64,000 bases of DNA. Source: Hyphomonas sp. Its GTDB lineage: Bacteria; Pseudomonadota; Alphaproteobacteria; Caulobacterales; Hyphomonadaceae. Where the stretch lies: the NCBI GenBank assembly GCA_017792365.1, contig CP051229.1, positions 1,302,001 to 1,366,000 of the forward strand, in the 5' to 3' direction. A program made the position numbers and the translations under genes. Numbering within the stretch: the stretch's first letter is position 1; each line of letters opens with the position of its first letter. The notes beneath the pieces are model-generated. The model had not been told where the DNA came from, made no database searches, and was given only the letters and a program-made list of their open reading frames with translations. Shown in pieces: positions 1 through 7,688 of the stretch.

Positions 1-1
1 G

Positions 2-1699
2 CTCCCCGGCACATATACCGCTTTTGATGAGTGGTATCTGGTTCGGGCGACAGGCAGTTACACCCCATTCAGTCTCCTCCGCCTGTTCGGAGAGACGATG
101 CCGCCACTAGTATTCTGGCAGGTGCTGATCTGGGTGGGGTACATCTCAACGGCATGCGCGATCATCGGCTTCATCACACGCCCAATGATGATCATCAGCG
201 TGATCTCAGTGTTGTTTTTCGTACTACTGAAGATCTCGGAATCCTATTTCTGGAGCCACACGTGGAATGTACTCTTCTACGCCGCCATCCCGTTCGCATT
301 CTGCGCCGCTGGCAGTGGACTGTCGGTCGATCGGCTGCTCGTCAGGCGGTTCTCCGGCTACTGGTTTGGCCAAAGAAATGAGCCTGTGCTTTGGGGAATT
401 CTTGGCGCTCAGGCTGGCGTTGCGCTCTTCGTATTCGGCGCCTTTTACGCGAAGATCTTCCACGGCTTTGAACTCGCCGGGCCGCTAGGGCCCATTCACT
501 ACACCTTCTCTGACAACATGCGGAACGTCCTCGGGGTTTTCTGGTTGGGCGTGCCGGAGAACGTGGCGCCGCCTTGGATCGTGTGGGCTTGGTCGACACC
601 CTTCGTCTGGAAGCTGCTCATGCTTGGGCACCTCGTGATGCAGGCGGCGCCAGCGGCATCCTTCTTCTCGCTGCACAAGCCCGTCTGGAGGCTGCTGGAA
701 GGTCTCATATTCTTTGCCGGCATCATCGCCCTGGGCGTTGTCGCCAACGGCTGGAACAATCCCTGGATGCTCCTGATCGCCTGTTTCATTGACTGGGATT
801 ACTTCCTGGGCCGCCGGGAAACAGCAGATCGCCCGACATACTCACGGCTGGGTGTGACCGGTGTGGCGACGGTACTGGGCGCTTTCTTCGCGCCATTTAT
901 TGTCGGCGTGGCGACCCAGACGGCGAATTCCTGGGGGATGTACCCCTACTCGAACCTCGAATTCTATGCGGGAATGTATGTTCGCGCGCCGTACGACGAA
1001 CACCTGCCGTATGCGGACTATGACATCGGTGAAGTGACCGTCCACCCCGGTCCGGGATTCGATCCGACAATTGAAGAGGTCAACCAGCATTGCAACGCTA
1101 CCGGAAAGGGGTGGACAGAGCTGCGAAGGGTGAATTGGTACCAGTGCTTCCGGATGGAGGATGGGCAGATGCAATTCCCCTATTGGGGCAACGACCTTCA
1201 TGGGATCGGTCGCGAGCAAAATCTCGATCGGCTCGAGGGAAGCTTGAGGTACTGGTCTGAGGTGCCCGATTTAAGCGGCATGCCTCCTGGCACGCGGTAC
1301 ATCGCATGGCGGAAGACCGCAGGCTTCCCCCCCTATCCTGAGCCTATGGCCAAGACCACGCTGCACGCCGGCGTGCGCGGGATATACGATCCGGACACTG
1401 ACGATTTCGCCGGACTTTCCTCGACCATGGATCGGGATGCGCGATTGATCACTATCGCCGATATTCGCGGAGAAACTTCATCGCCCTCTGAACGGTTGGT
1501 GTTCGCGCGCTTCAATACCCACCTGAATCGCGATCCTTTACCCCGCATCCTGGTGCCAGGGGAGTGGATCGACGACTCGACTTTCGAGATTTCCGAGGCG
1601 TTCATGCAGGAACACCGCGGAAAGCTGTTCAACAGCTTCATCACGACCGAAACCATCTTCGGCGTGGTCGACTTCGACGGACCAATCGAATGGTGGTGA
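2..1699 (+). CDS. HTTM-type integral membrane protein (5' end outside window)
   Basis: The frame is open from the first bases of the window, so the true start lies upstream; the first internal ATG is at 98. The N-terminal 250 residues hold about six to eight hydrophobic segments. The stretch reading SHTWNVLFYAAIPFAF followed by SVDRLL resembles the HTTM fold (horizontally transferred transmembrane, related to vitamin K-dependent gamma-carboxylase). The C-terminal half, from about residue 260, is a soluble domain rich in Tyr, Trp and Asp. The stop overlaps the start of the DCC-family gene, and HTTM/DCC pairing is common in bacteria. The substrate is unknown. Family assignment rests on pattern and context, not a domain search. 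Confidence 0.6.
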   Translation, partial: LPGTYTAFDEWYLVRATGSYTPFSLLRLFGETMPPLVFWQVLIWVGYISTACAIIGFITRPMMIISVISVLFFVLLKISESYFWSHTWNVLFYAAIPFAFCAAGSGLSVDRLLVRRFSGYWFGQRNEPVLWGILGAQAGVALFVFGAFYAKIFHGFELAGPLGPIHYTFSDNMRNVLGVFWLGVPENVAPPWIVWAWSTPFVWKLLMLGHLVMQAAPAASFFSLHKPVWRLLEGLIFFAGIIALGVVANGWNNPWMLLIACFIDWDYFLGRRETADRPTYSRLGVTGVATVLGAFFAPFIVGVATQTANSWGMYPYSNLEFYAGMYVRAPYDEHLPYADYDIGEVTVHPGPGFDPTIEEVNQHCNATGKGWTELRRVNWYQCFRMEDGQMQFPYWGNDLHGIGREQNLDRLEGSLRYWSEVPDLSGMPPGTRYIAWRKTAGFPPYPEPMAKTTLHAGVRGIYDPDTDDFAGLSSTMDRDARLITIADIRGETSSPSERLVFARFNTHLNRDPLPRILVPGEWIDDSTFEISEAFMQEHRGKLFNSFITTETIFGVVDFDGPIEWW

Positions 1700-2151
1700 A
1701 TGAAGACCTCCTGCCGGCCAACGCATTCGGAAGGCCAGGCGGAGACGTGGTCATCGTCTACGATGGCGAGTGTCCTTTCTGCACGAACTTCGTCACCTAC
1801 CAGCGCCTGAAGGAAAACGTCGGCGTTGTTCGCAACGTCAACGCGCGCGACTACATGGCGGACGTCGCAGCTGCTCGTGAGGCTGGACTGGATATCGACG
1901 AAGGGATGCTGGTCTTCTGGCGCGGACAGATCTTCGAAGGCGGCGACGCCATCAATATTCTTGCCTTGCTTGGCTCCCGGCGAGGTTGGCGACCCGCACT
2001 GACCCGCGCGGTCTTTGCCAACCCGAAAGTGAGCCGGTTCCTCTACCCAGGGCTGAGAGCTGGCCGGAACCTGGCGATCGGACTACTCGGCATCCGCAAG
2101 ATGCGAGACGCCGGCCCTGATGCGAAGACTGACAAGCATCGCCGCACCTGA
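1690..2151 (+). CDS. DCC-family (DUF393) thiol-disulfide oxidoreductase-like protein
   Basis: A protein of 153 residues. Near the N terminus it carries YDGECPFC (Cys28, Cys31), the signature of the DCC/DUF393 family, whose CxxC pair sits in a thioredoxin-like fold. I chose ATG 1690, which overlaps the upstream membrane-protein gene by 10 bases; a GTG at 1747, immediately before the conserved strand, is possible. The overlap implies translational coupling with the HTTM-type gene. A redox partner role for the membrane protein is inferred from this pairing, by analogy with carboxylase and quinone-reductase couples. No signal peptide is visible, so it is probably cytoplasmic. Confidence 0.75.
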   Translation: MVVNEDLLPANAFGRPGGDVVIVYDGECPFCTNFVTYQRLKENVGVVRNVNARDYMADVAAAREAGLDIDEGMLVFWRGQIFEGGDAINILALLGSRRGWRPALTRAVFANPKVSRFLYPGLRAGRNLAIGLLGIRKMRDAGPDAKTDKHRRT

Positions 2152-2380
2152 ACTTCTGACCCATCATCCGGCCATATCGGCCCGGCCATCGCGCCCTATC
2201 CGCCGATGGATTGGCGCTCCCACGCTCCCTCGACGCGCCAACCCTGCCGCGAGTCGCCCACGCGCAATAACGCACACCAGCCGCCCATCTATCCCCATAC
2301 CAATGCCACCAACCCAACGCCCCCGCCACAACCACTAGCCCTGACACCCCCAACCCCACCGAAATCTGCCGGATTGACGA

Positions 2381-2388
2381 TAGGATAG
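2381..2388. promoter_or_regulatory. Left half of a palindromic operator-like site split by the IS
   Basis: TAGGATAG here and CTATCCTA at 5357-5364 are exact inverse complements. Removing the insertion and one target copy restores TAGGATAG, a 9-base spacer and CTATCCTA, about 50 bases upstream of the DnaA-domain gene. This is a likely regulator-binding site. The binding protein is unknown. Confidence 0.5.
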
Positions 2389-2392
2389 TATT
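2385..2392. repeat. 8-bp target site duplication, left copy
   Basis: ATAGTATT directly precedes the left inverted repeat of the IS. It is repeated exactly at 5344-5351, directly after the right inverted repeat. Eight base pairs is the duplication length typical of IS1595-family elements. Confidence 0.9.
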
Positions 2393-2408
2393 CCTAATTA
2401 TGCACTTG
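2393..2408 (+). repeat. IS left terminal inverted repeat
   Basis: CCTAATTATGCACTTG is the exact inverse complement of the right end at 5328-5343. It sits directly next to the target duplication. Confidence 0.93.
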
Positions 2409-2527
2409 CGAAAGCAACCGTATCTTGTAGTTTGAATCGACAGGTCGGCACTGCATCTAGTTCGCAAGGGCTCCACCCAAGGAGTTCCTGTTGTCCGAAG
2501 AAACCGAGGATAAGGCTCTAGTCGAAA

Positions 2528-3277
2528 TTACTCCTGAGATGATTCAGGCGGCGACTCTTGCGATTGAGCGCTCAGCTTGGTTTGAAGGTCCTCGATCTGT
2601 CGCAGCAATTCTTGCTCGCGAAGTGCTGGAAGCGGCCATCGAGACGCAATCTGCTGGATAGCGTCGTCTTGAAGGTCAAGAACGCGATGGCGGTAAGCGT
2701 TGAAGTGTTCTGCAAAATCTCGAATTTGATCGGCGGTATAGGCGTACTTCTGCATGATCGGCGATGACGTTGCCGGGTCTTGTTGCAAGAGCAAGGTTAT
2801 CTCGTCAGGCGAAAGCGCCTTACGGGTCAGGTAGTGCGCGGGGATGAGGTAATGGCCCGTGCTTTTCTTTTGGCCGCCAGGATGGGTCATCGTTGCGTGA
2901 ACGGACGACACAACGCCATGCGCGATGTTGTTGCGCTTGCCCGCAAGGTGGCCGATCTCACTCAATGTAGATTCTATCTGGTTGCGGAGCGGAGTGCCGC
3001 TTGGAAACAAGTAGGCGATCGCCACCAAGATCATGGAGGAGCGCGATGCTGACGAAGAAACTATGCCATATGCTGCGAGCGCCTCCCCCTGACGGGACTG
3101 AACGAGTTCGTTGAACAGGGATGCAAGCGCTTCATCCAGTCTCTCCCAACACGTCAATGCGTATCCAACTGCCTGAAAGAGCGGGACCGGAGAATCGTCA
3201 CCATTTGCCTTAGTCGGCGGATCATCCCAAGGTTTGGATGGCTTGGGTGTTTTTTCCTTTTTGGGTTTCTTCGCCAT
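2528..3277 (-). CDS. Hypothetical cargo protein of the IS element
   Basis: About 249 residues from the ATG at 3277, which has GAGG eight bases upstream; an in-frame start further out at 3322 is less likely. The N terminus is Lys/Pro-rich (MAKKPKKEKTPKPSKPWDD) and probably disordered. The central part is helical and contains AGKRNNIAHG, a motif seen in HEPN-like and other uncharacterised helical proteins. The C terminus is Gln/Glu-rich and could form a coiled coil. It lies inside the IS as cargo. I do not recognise the family; a defence or toxin role would be speculation. Confidence 0.6.
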   Translation of the reverse strand: MAKKPKKEKTPKPSKPWDDPPTKANGDDSPVPLFQAVGYALTCWERLDEALASLFNELVQSRQGEALAAYGIVSSSASRSSMILVAIAYLFPSGTPLRNQIESTLSEIGHLAGKRNNIAHGVVSSVHATMTHPGGQKKSTGHYLIPAHYLTRKALSPDEITLLLQQDPATSSPIMQKYAYTADQIRDFAEHFNAYRHRVLDLQDDAIQQIASRWPLPALREQELLRQIEDLQTKLSAQSQESPPESSQE

Positions 3278-3443
3278 GACCAAAACCTCAGAAGAAGACC
3301 GGCGACGGGACGAGATCATCAAGCGGATGCTCGGACAGAAGCCGAAGGATCAACAGCAGCTCAAGGAAGAGCTGCGGACGGAACGCGGGCACTGGGCCCC
3401 GAAGCCGGGGCGACCGAAATCTATAGCGCCCGATAAAGCCTAG
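3276..3443 (+). CDS. Small charged hypothetical protein, IS cargo
   Basis: A 55-residue, highly charged, probably helical peptide (MTKTSEEDRRRDEIIKRMLG) with a basic Pro-rich tail. Its ATG shares the tetranucleotide CATG with the start of the divergent cargo gene at 3277, so the two start codons overlap. No clear ribosome binding site precedes it. Similar short proteins with an EI(I/L)KRML motif occur in alphaproteobacteria, from memory. It may start elsewhere or be spurious. Confidence 0.4.
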   Translation: MTKTSEEDRRRDEIIKRMLGQKPKDQQQLKEELRTERGHWAPKPGRPKSIAPDKA

Positions 3444-3473
3444 ATTTTTCGACTCCACAATCAGCAGCGCCGA

Positions 3474-3884
3474 ATGGTAGGTAGGTTCGTGGCCAACAAC
3501 GAACCCCCTGACATCTCGATTCGCTTTCCGGGCTTGGACAAGCTCGCCCGCATAAAGATGGGTCCGGGCGTCATGGGTAGAACCTCAGTGATGGTTATGG
3601 GCGTGCTCGTCTTTGGGCTGGGCGCTATGTGGGTCGTCAATGAAGTCCTATGGGCGGCGCTTGGCGTATTCGCCGTGACGGTCGGCGTCGTCCTCTATCT
3701 GGTGAGCCGAGCTTTTGCGCACGCAGACAAATTTCCTGATCACGCTCTACTGGAGGACGCACAACTCGTCCGTATGGCTGAGATCAAGCAGGCTGCCAAA
3801 GACGCGAAAATAATTGATGCTGACGCTAGACCAGTCCCGAACGACGAGCCGCCCGCCCAAATTGCATCGGATGGTGAAGGCTGA
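3474..3884 (+). CDS. Small two-TM membrane protein, IS cargo
   Basis: 136 residues. Two adjacent hydrophobic segments lie at about residues 38-56 and 60-80 (VMVMGVLVFGLGAMWVV and ALGVFAVTVGVVLYLV), followed by a charged cytoplasmic-type tail rich in Ala, Asp and Pro. The stop overlaps the next start by one base (TGATG), so the two genes are probably co-translated. There is no recognisable family. The location between the IS ends marks it as cargo. Confidence 0.6.
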   Translation: MVGRFVANNEPPDISIRFPGLDKLARIKMGPGVMGRTSVMVMGVLVFGLGAMWVVNEVLWAALGVFAVTVGVVLYLVSRAFAHADKFPDHALLEDAQLVRMAEIKQAAKDAKIIDADARPVPNDEPPAQIASDGEG

Positions 3885-4198
3885 TGCGGCGCGTCTTTTC
3901 CATCTCTCTTCGATGGCATCCGGATATGCCCGGCGTCTACGCGATAGACACGGTCATGAACGCGATGAGCGACGACTGGATTCGTTTCAGCGGAACCCAA
4001 TGGTTTTGCTGGTCCGACGCTTCAGCCCAAGAACTGGCCAATGCAGTAAGGCAGGTGTTGCGTCCGCAGGACGATATTATCGTTACGGCCTTAGAGCCCA
4101 GAGCCGCCCAAGGCGCCGCAGCGCCTTGGGTCTGGAAATGGATGAACGACCACATGCAAAAACAAATGGACTCCCAGTTCCGTGGTGACGACCAGTAG
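3884..4198 (+). CDS. Hypothetical cargo protein, coupled to the membrane protein upstream
   Basis: 104 residues, starting within the stop of the preceding gene (TGATG). The sequence reads like a small alpha/beta domain: a first strand (RRVFSISLRWH), a helical middle with an SAQELANAVRQVL helix, and a strand DDIIVTALEP. This resembles short SinR-like or nuclease-like folds, but no catalytic motif is evident. Function unknown. Together with the two-TM protein it forms the plus-strand cargo operon, converging on the transposase gene. Confidence 0.55.
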   Translation: MRRVFSISLRWHPDMPGVYAIDTVMNAMSDDWIRFSGTQWFCWSDASAQELANAVRQVLRPQDDIIVTALEPRAAQGAAAPWVWKWMNDHMQKQMDSQFRGDDQ

Positions 4199-4297
4199 GA
4201 TCAATCCTTGAACGGATAGATGCGGACCCAAATTGGTTTCGGCTTCGGAGGATGCAGCCGGCGGTAGCGCATAAAGCGCTCCGCGAGGATACGGAAA

Positions 4298-5278
4298 TCA
4301 GGCTGCGTCAGGCCGCCGATAGGTGAGCCGCTTGCCGATGGTTTTGGTCAGCGCAATGTCGGTGCGCATCGCATCGGAGAAGCCGTTCTTGACGCGGTAG
4401 TTGTAACGGAAGTCGTACTCAGCGAGGTAGCGGTGGAGGTGCTTCTCTCCGCAGTGTTGGTAGACGCCTTTCATCCCGCGCTTGAAGATCGAGAAGTAGC
4501 CTTCCAGCGAGTTGGTGTGGACCCAATCGCGGACGTACTCACCGGCTGAGTGCTTCACTGTGCCGTGCTCGGCAAAGATATCGCTGGTGTTGGTGTAGAG
4601 GCGGCTCTCATCGGTCGAGAGTTTGGACTCGCGATCCACGTTCGCCTTGAGGATCTGCTCAACCGAATACTGGTCGGCAGAGCCAACATGGAAAGAGCGG
4701 ATAGAGCCACCACGTTCAACGAGGGAGACGATCGGGCGTCGGTTGCGGTGTCCGACAGCCTTGGAGCCGCGCTTGCGCTTGTAGGGCGTTCCTCGCGTCG
4801 TCTGGTTCACTTGCTGGGCCTTGTCGCGTTTGCCGTAATAGGTCTCATCGGCCTCAACGATCTTGTCCTTGCCGCCGAGCGGGGGCTGACCATCCGGACC
4901 CGGCGCCATCGCTTCACGGATGCGGTGCGCCATGAACCACGCAGTACGATACGAGCCAAAGCCAAGCTCACGGTGAAGCTGGGCGGCGGACATGCCTTTC
5001 TTCGACGAGCACATCAGGTGCGTAGCCAGAAGCCACTTGTGGAGCGGGATATGCGACTTCTCGAACACCGTTCCCATGACGGCGCGAAACTGTTTCCTGC
5101 ATTCCTTCTCGTTGCACTGGAACAGGCCCTTGCGGTGAGCTTCACCGCCAAGACGCTTCACATTGAACGAGCCGCAATGATAGCAGGTCGGCCCTTCCGG
5201 CCAGCGAAGCTGCTCGAAGTGGCGAAGCGCCGCCTGCTCATCGTGATATATCGAACGCTGCAATTCTGCCTTGGGCAT
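4298..5278 (-). CDS. IS1595-family transposase
   Basis: 326 residues, full length for the family. An N-terminal zinc ribbon has Cys32/Cys35 (CYHC) and Cys55/Cys60. The RNase H-like catalytic core follows: first Asp in VEADETYYG (D144), second Asp in STDESRLY (D223), and the third position in HTNSLEGYFSIFKRG (N256 with E259), matching the ISXO2-like DDE/N pattern. The gene starts about 50 bases inside the right inverted repeat and reads inward. No frame break is seen, so it is presumably active. Confidence 0.95.
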   Translation of the reverse strand: MPKAELQRSIYHDEQAALRHFEQLRWPEGPTCYHCGSFNVKRLGGEAHRKGLFQCNEKECRKQFRAVMGTVFEKSHIPLHKWLLATHLMCSSKKGMSAAQLHRELGFGSYRTAWFMAHRIREAMAPGPDGQPPLGGKDKIVEADETYYGKRDKAQQVNQTTRGTPYKRKRGSKAVGHRNRRPIVSLVERGGSIRSFHVGSADQYSVEQILKANVDRESKLSTDESRLYTNTSDIFAEHGTVKHSAGEYVRDWVHTNSLEGYFSIFKRGMKGVYQHCGEKHLHRYLAEYDFRYNYRVKNGFSDAMRTDIALTKTIGKRLTYRRPDAA

Positions 5279-5327
5279 CGGTTGTTCCCTTCTATGCCTT
5301 GTAATATACAGGAATTGCCTGCTTTGA

Positions 5328-5343
5328 CAAGTGCATAATTAGG
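5328..5343 (-). repeat. IS right terminal inverted repeat
   Basis: CAAGTGCATAATTAGG is the exact inverse complement of the left end at 2393-2408. It is followed immediately by the second target copy. Confidence 0.93.
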
Positions 5344-5351
5344 ATAGTATT
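5344..5351. repeat. 8-bp target site duplication, right copy
   Basis: ATAGTATT matches the left copy at 2385-2392. Confidence 0.9.
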
Positions 5352-5416
5352 CCTATCTATCCTACACCCATCCAGATGCGCTGATCCTGCCGGCTCAGGA
5401 CCTTTGGAGTTGGAGC

Positions 5417-5761
5417 ATGTTCAGACGAAACCAGCGCGCCGCAGACGAGGCGCGCGCAGGCATGGTGACGGCGCTCGTCGCCTACGCACTCGAAATCCCG
5501 CTGGAGGAGGTGCAGGCCCCCGGACGCGGCACGGCCGAAGCCGCCTTCGCCCGCCAGGTCGCCATGTACCTCACCCACGTCGCGCTCGAACTGTCGCTGG
5601 CGCGCATCGCCGTCGCCTTCAGCCGCGACCGCTCGACCGTCAGCCACGCCTGCCACCTCATCGAGGACCGGCGCGACGACACAAGGTTCGACGACTGGAT
5701 CGCGCGCATGGAAGAGGCCATCCGCGCCGCGCCGCAACCGGTCGCGAGCGCGGCCGCATGA
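5417..5761 (+). CDS. DnaA domain IV-like DNA-binding protein
   Basis: 114 residues. The central region has a helix ending in ARQVAMYL, then LSLARIAVAFSRD and RSTVSHAC. This reproduces the helix-turn-helix of DnaA domain IV, whose usual signature is GRDHTTVLHA. There is no AAA+ domain, so it is not the initiator itself. It is a stand-alone DnaA-box-binding type domain of the kind found in alphaproteobacteria. ATG 5417 has a GGAG about nine bases upstream. The stop overlaps the next start (ATGA). The IS inserted 66 bases upstream may have altered its promoter. Confidence 0.8.
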   Translation: MFRRNQRAADEARAGMVTALVAYALEIPLEEVQAPGRGTAEAAFARQVAMYLTHVALELSLARIAVAFSRDRSTVSHACHLIEDRRDDTRFDDWIARMEEAIRAAPQPVASAAA

Positions 5762-6450
5762 TCCTCACCACCGACGAAGCCCGCACGCTCAACGCCCTGC
5801 GCGCCTCCGGCCGCCGCCTCGTGCGAACGCAGAGCGACTGGCGCGTCCACGCCCGCGGCGACGCCCGCACCCGTCCGCTCGCCATCATCGATCTTTCCTC
5901 CGCCGCCCGCCTCGTCGCCGCAGGCCGGCTGTGCGAAGCGCCCGGCGGCGGCCTCATCCTCGCAAGCGACGTCGAACGCCCGCGCCCCCAGCGCGCAGAG
6001 ATCTCCCCGCCGGATGCATCCTTCTTCACAGCGATCGCCGCGCGCGGCAGACCGGCATCGCCCGGCTTCATCGGGCTCGCCCGCAAGGCCGAGCAGGGGC
6101 AAGGCCCGCTGTCGCGCCGCGCCGTGCGCGCCGGCCTCACCCTGATCAAGGACGCCGAAGCCGCCACCCGCCAGAGCGGCCTCACCATGGACTTCACCGC
6201 AACGCCGCAGGACCGCGACGCAAGACGCGCATGGCGCGGCGGCGGCGTCGATGCCGGGACCCGCGCCCGCGCCGCCCTGCGCCGTCTCAGATCGAATGCA
6301 GGGGAGAGCGCCTATGCGCTCAGCTGGTCGGCCTGCGTCGACGCCCGCAGCCTCAAATGGCTCGCCGCCCGCCACAGCTTCCCGCGCAGCAACGCCGCAG
6401 ACCGCCTCGCCGCCGCCCTCGAAACGATTGCCGATGCCTATGGTCTATAG
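5758..6450 (+). CDS. DUF6456-type protein, coupled to the DnaA-domain gene
   Basis: 230 residues, with ATG 5758 overlapping the upstream stop by four bases (ATGA). The N-terminal part (TDEARTLNALRASGRRLVRT) resembles a small winged-helix unit. The C-terminal part is helical, with a RRAVRAGLTLIKDAEAAT-type segment. The whole resembles alphaproteobacterial DUF6456 proteins, assigned from memory of the family pattern. It contains many Arg and Ala residues and has no membrane segment. Coupling to a DnaA-box-type protein suggests a shared role in DNA binding or cell-cycle control, which is inference. Confidence 0.6.
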   Translation: MILTTDEARTLNALRASGRRLVRTQSDWRVHARGDARTRPLAIIDLSSAARLVAAGRLCEAPGGGLILASDVERPRPQRAEISPPDASFFTAIAARGRPASPGFIGLARKAEQGQGPLSRRAVRAGLTLIKDAEAATRQSGLTMDFTATPQDRDARRAWRGGGVDAGTRARAALRRLRSNAGESAYALSWSACVDARSLKWLAARHSFPRSNAADRLAAALETIADAYGL

Positions 6451-6461
6451 GGCGCGCGCGC

Positions 6462-7688
6462 CTAGACCTCGCCGGCGTCCGCGCCAATGCCGCCGCGCCG
6501 CATCAGGTCCGGCGCCAAAGTCGTGGAGTTCGGCGAGAACGCCGTCTCCATCGTCCAGTTCCAGTACCGCAGCACGGTCTGCGCCTTCGCAACCGCCATG
6601 CTTTCATAGACGTCCTGCACATGCGCAAAGTGCTGCGAACCTTCCGGCGCCTCGCCCTTCACGGCCTGCCACAGCGACCGCAGCGAATGACGCTTCAGGC
6701 CCGTCGCCTTGCACAGCACGGCAAGGCCCTCGCTGCCCGGATCCTTCATGATGCGCTCGCCCGTCTGCGGCGTGATCCCCGACAGCGTCGAGATCTCGTC
6801 GCGCAGCTGTGTCGTCATGCCGACCGCCGCCGCATGCTCAACCGCCTGATCGAGGCTCTCGAATTCCGACAGCGCCAGCGCCGACCGGTTGCGCTGCCGC
6901 CGCTCGATCACCAGCATCGCCTTGGCGAAGGTCGGATCCTTCAGCCCGTTGCGGCCGATCTGCTTGAACACTTCAGCGCAGCCCTCGATCAGCAGCATCC
7001 GCTCGGCCGAAAACTTCATCAGGATAGTGCGCCGCTCTTCGCGCTTGCTCCACCAGAACATCGACAGCGCATGCGCCGGCCGCAACTCCTCGCGCGTGAT
7101 CAGGTATGAGGTCAGCTGCGGCGCATCGGACGAAATTGAAACGATCGCATCCACCGCCCGGTCGGACAGCTGCGCCCGCGTATTGCGCAACAGCGCCTGT
7201 ATCGCATCGATGTCGCCCGTCTCGGCGATGGCCGACGACACGGCCGGCCCAAGGTCCTGGCGCGACGCCACCACGCGGCGATGAAACGCCCCGCCATGCA
7301 GCACGATCTGGATCAGGTCGGCGTCATCCAGCCCTTGTTGTTGGCGATGATCCGTTCCGACACCGCCGGGATGTCCAGCGCCAGAAACCGCAACAGGCGC
7401 TTGGGCGCCTGCGTCATCTCTTCCAGCCGCCGCGAACACAATTCGCGCGCCCACATCGGCGTCCACCAGGAGTTCAAGCAGAAGGTCGCCGGAGATCGCC
7501 CGGTCCTGAAGGTTCCCGACCGATGACGGCAACGCCACAACGTCCATCAATCGCTTCAGCAGAACCCGGTTCAGGCTCTTGGCGTCGAGCTTGCCCGGCC
7601 CCTCCATCGGGGTCTCGGGGCTCCATGTCTCCTCATCCGCGCCCTCAAGCTCGGGATCCGGAAACTGGGCGTGCGCGGGTTCAGCCAT
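6462..7688 (-). CDS. DUF2336 domain protein (two compensating frame breaks)
   Basis: About 408 residues, matching DUF2336, an alphaproteobacterial helical-repeat family with no defined function. In the open frame, the segment encoded at about 7338-7452 reads as low-complexity Gly/Ala/His. In another frame the same bases encode a plausible helical stretch (ARELCSRRLEEMTQAPKRLL, ending ANNKGW). A loss of two bases in a CGCG run near 7447 and one G near 7328 would restore it, with no net frame change. The rest of the protein (SDRAVDAIVSISSDAPQLTS, NGLKDPTFAKAMLVIERRQR) looks normal. It converges on the DUF6456 gene. Confidence 0.8.
   Translation of the reverse strand: MAEPAHAQFPDPELEGADEETWSPETPMEGPGKLDAKSLNRVLLKRLMDVVALPSSVGNLQDRAISGDLLLELLVDADVGARIVFAAAGRDDAGAQAPVAVSGAGHPGGVGTDHRQQQGLDDADLIQIVLHGGAFHRRVVASRQDLGPAVSSAIAETGDIDAIQALLRNTRAQLSDRAVDAIVSISSDAPQLTSYLITREELRPAHALSMFWWSKREERRTILMKFSAERMLLIEGCAEVFKQIGRNGLKDPTFAKAMLVIERRQRNRSALALSEFESLDQAVEHAAAVGMTTQLRDEISTLSGITPQTGERIMKDPGSEGLAVLCKATGLKRHSLRSLWQAVKGEAPEGSQHFAHVQDVYESMAVAKAQTVLRYWNWTMETAFSPNSTTLAPDLMRRGGIGADAGEV

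Larger units (their letters stand above)
2393..5343. mobile_element. IS1595-family insertion sequence with cargo genes
   Basis: A 2951-bp element bounded by perfect 16-bp inverted repeats: CCTAATTATGCACTTG at 2393-2408 and its complement at 5328-5343. It is flanked by the 8-bp direct duplication ATAGTATT. The only transposition gene is the IS1595-type transposase (4298-5278, minus). About 1.8 kb on the left holds four further genes that do not look like transposition functions. Simple IS1595 members are near 1 kb, so this one carries passengers, as some relatives do. The exact repeats and intact transposase suggest recent insertion. It lies between the DCC gene and the promoter of the DnaA-domain gene. 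Confidence 0.93.

Noticed and set aside
2206-2388. Plus-strand open frame of 60 codons before the IS
   Set aside because: It is Pro/Thr/His-rich low complexity from a C-rich intergenic stretch, with no ribosome site.
4550-5338. Long plus-strand open frame opposite the transposase
   Set aside because: It is the antisense shadow of a clear IS1595 transposase, with no family pattern of its own.
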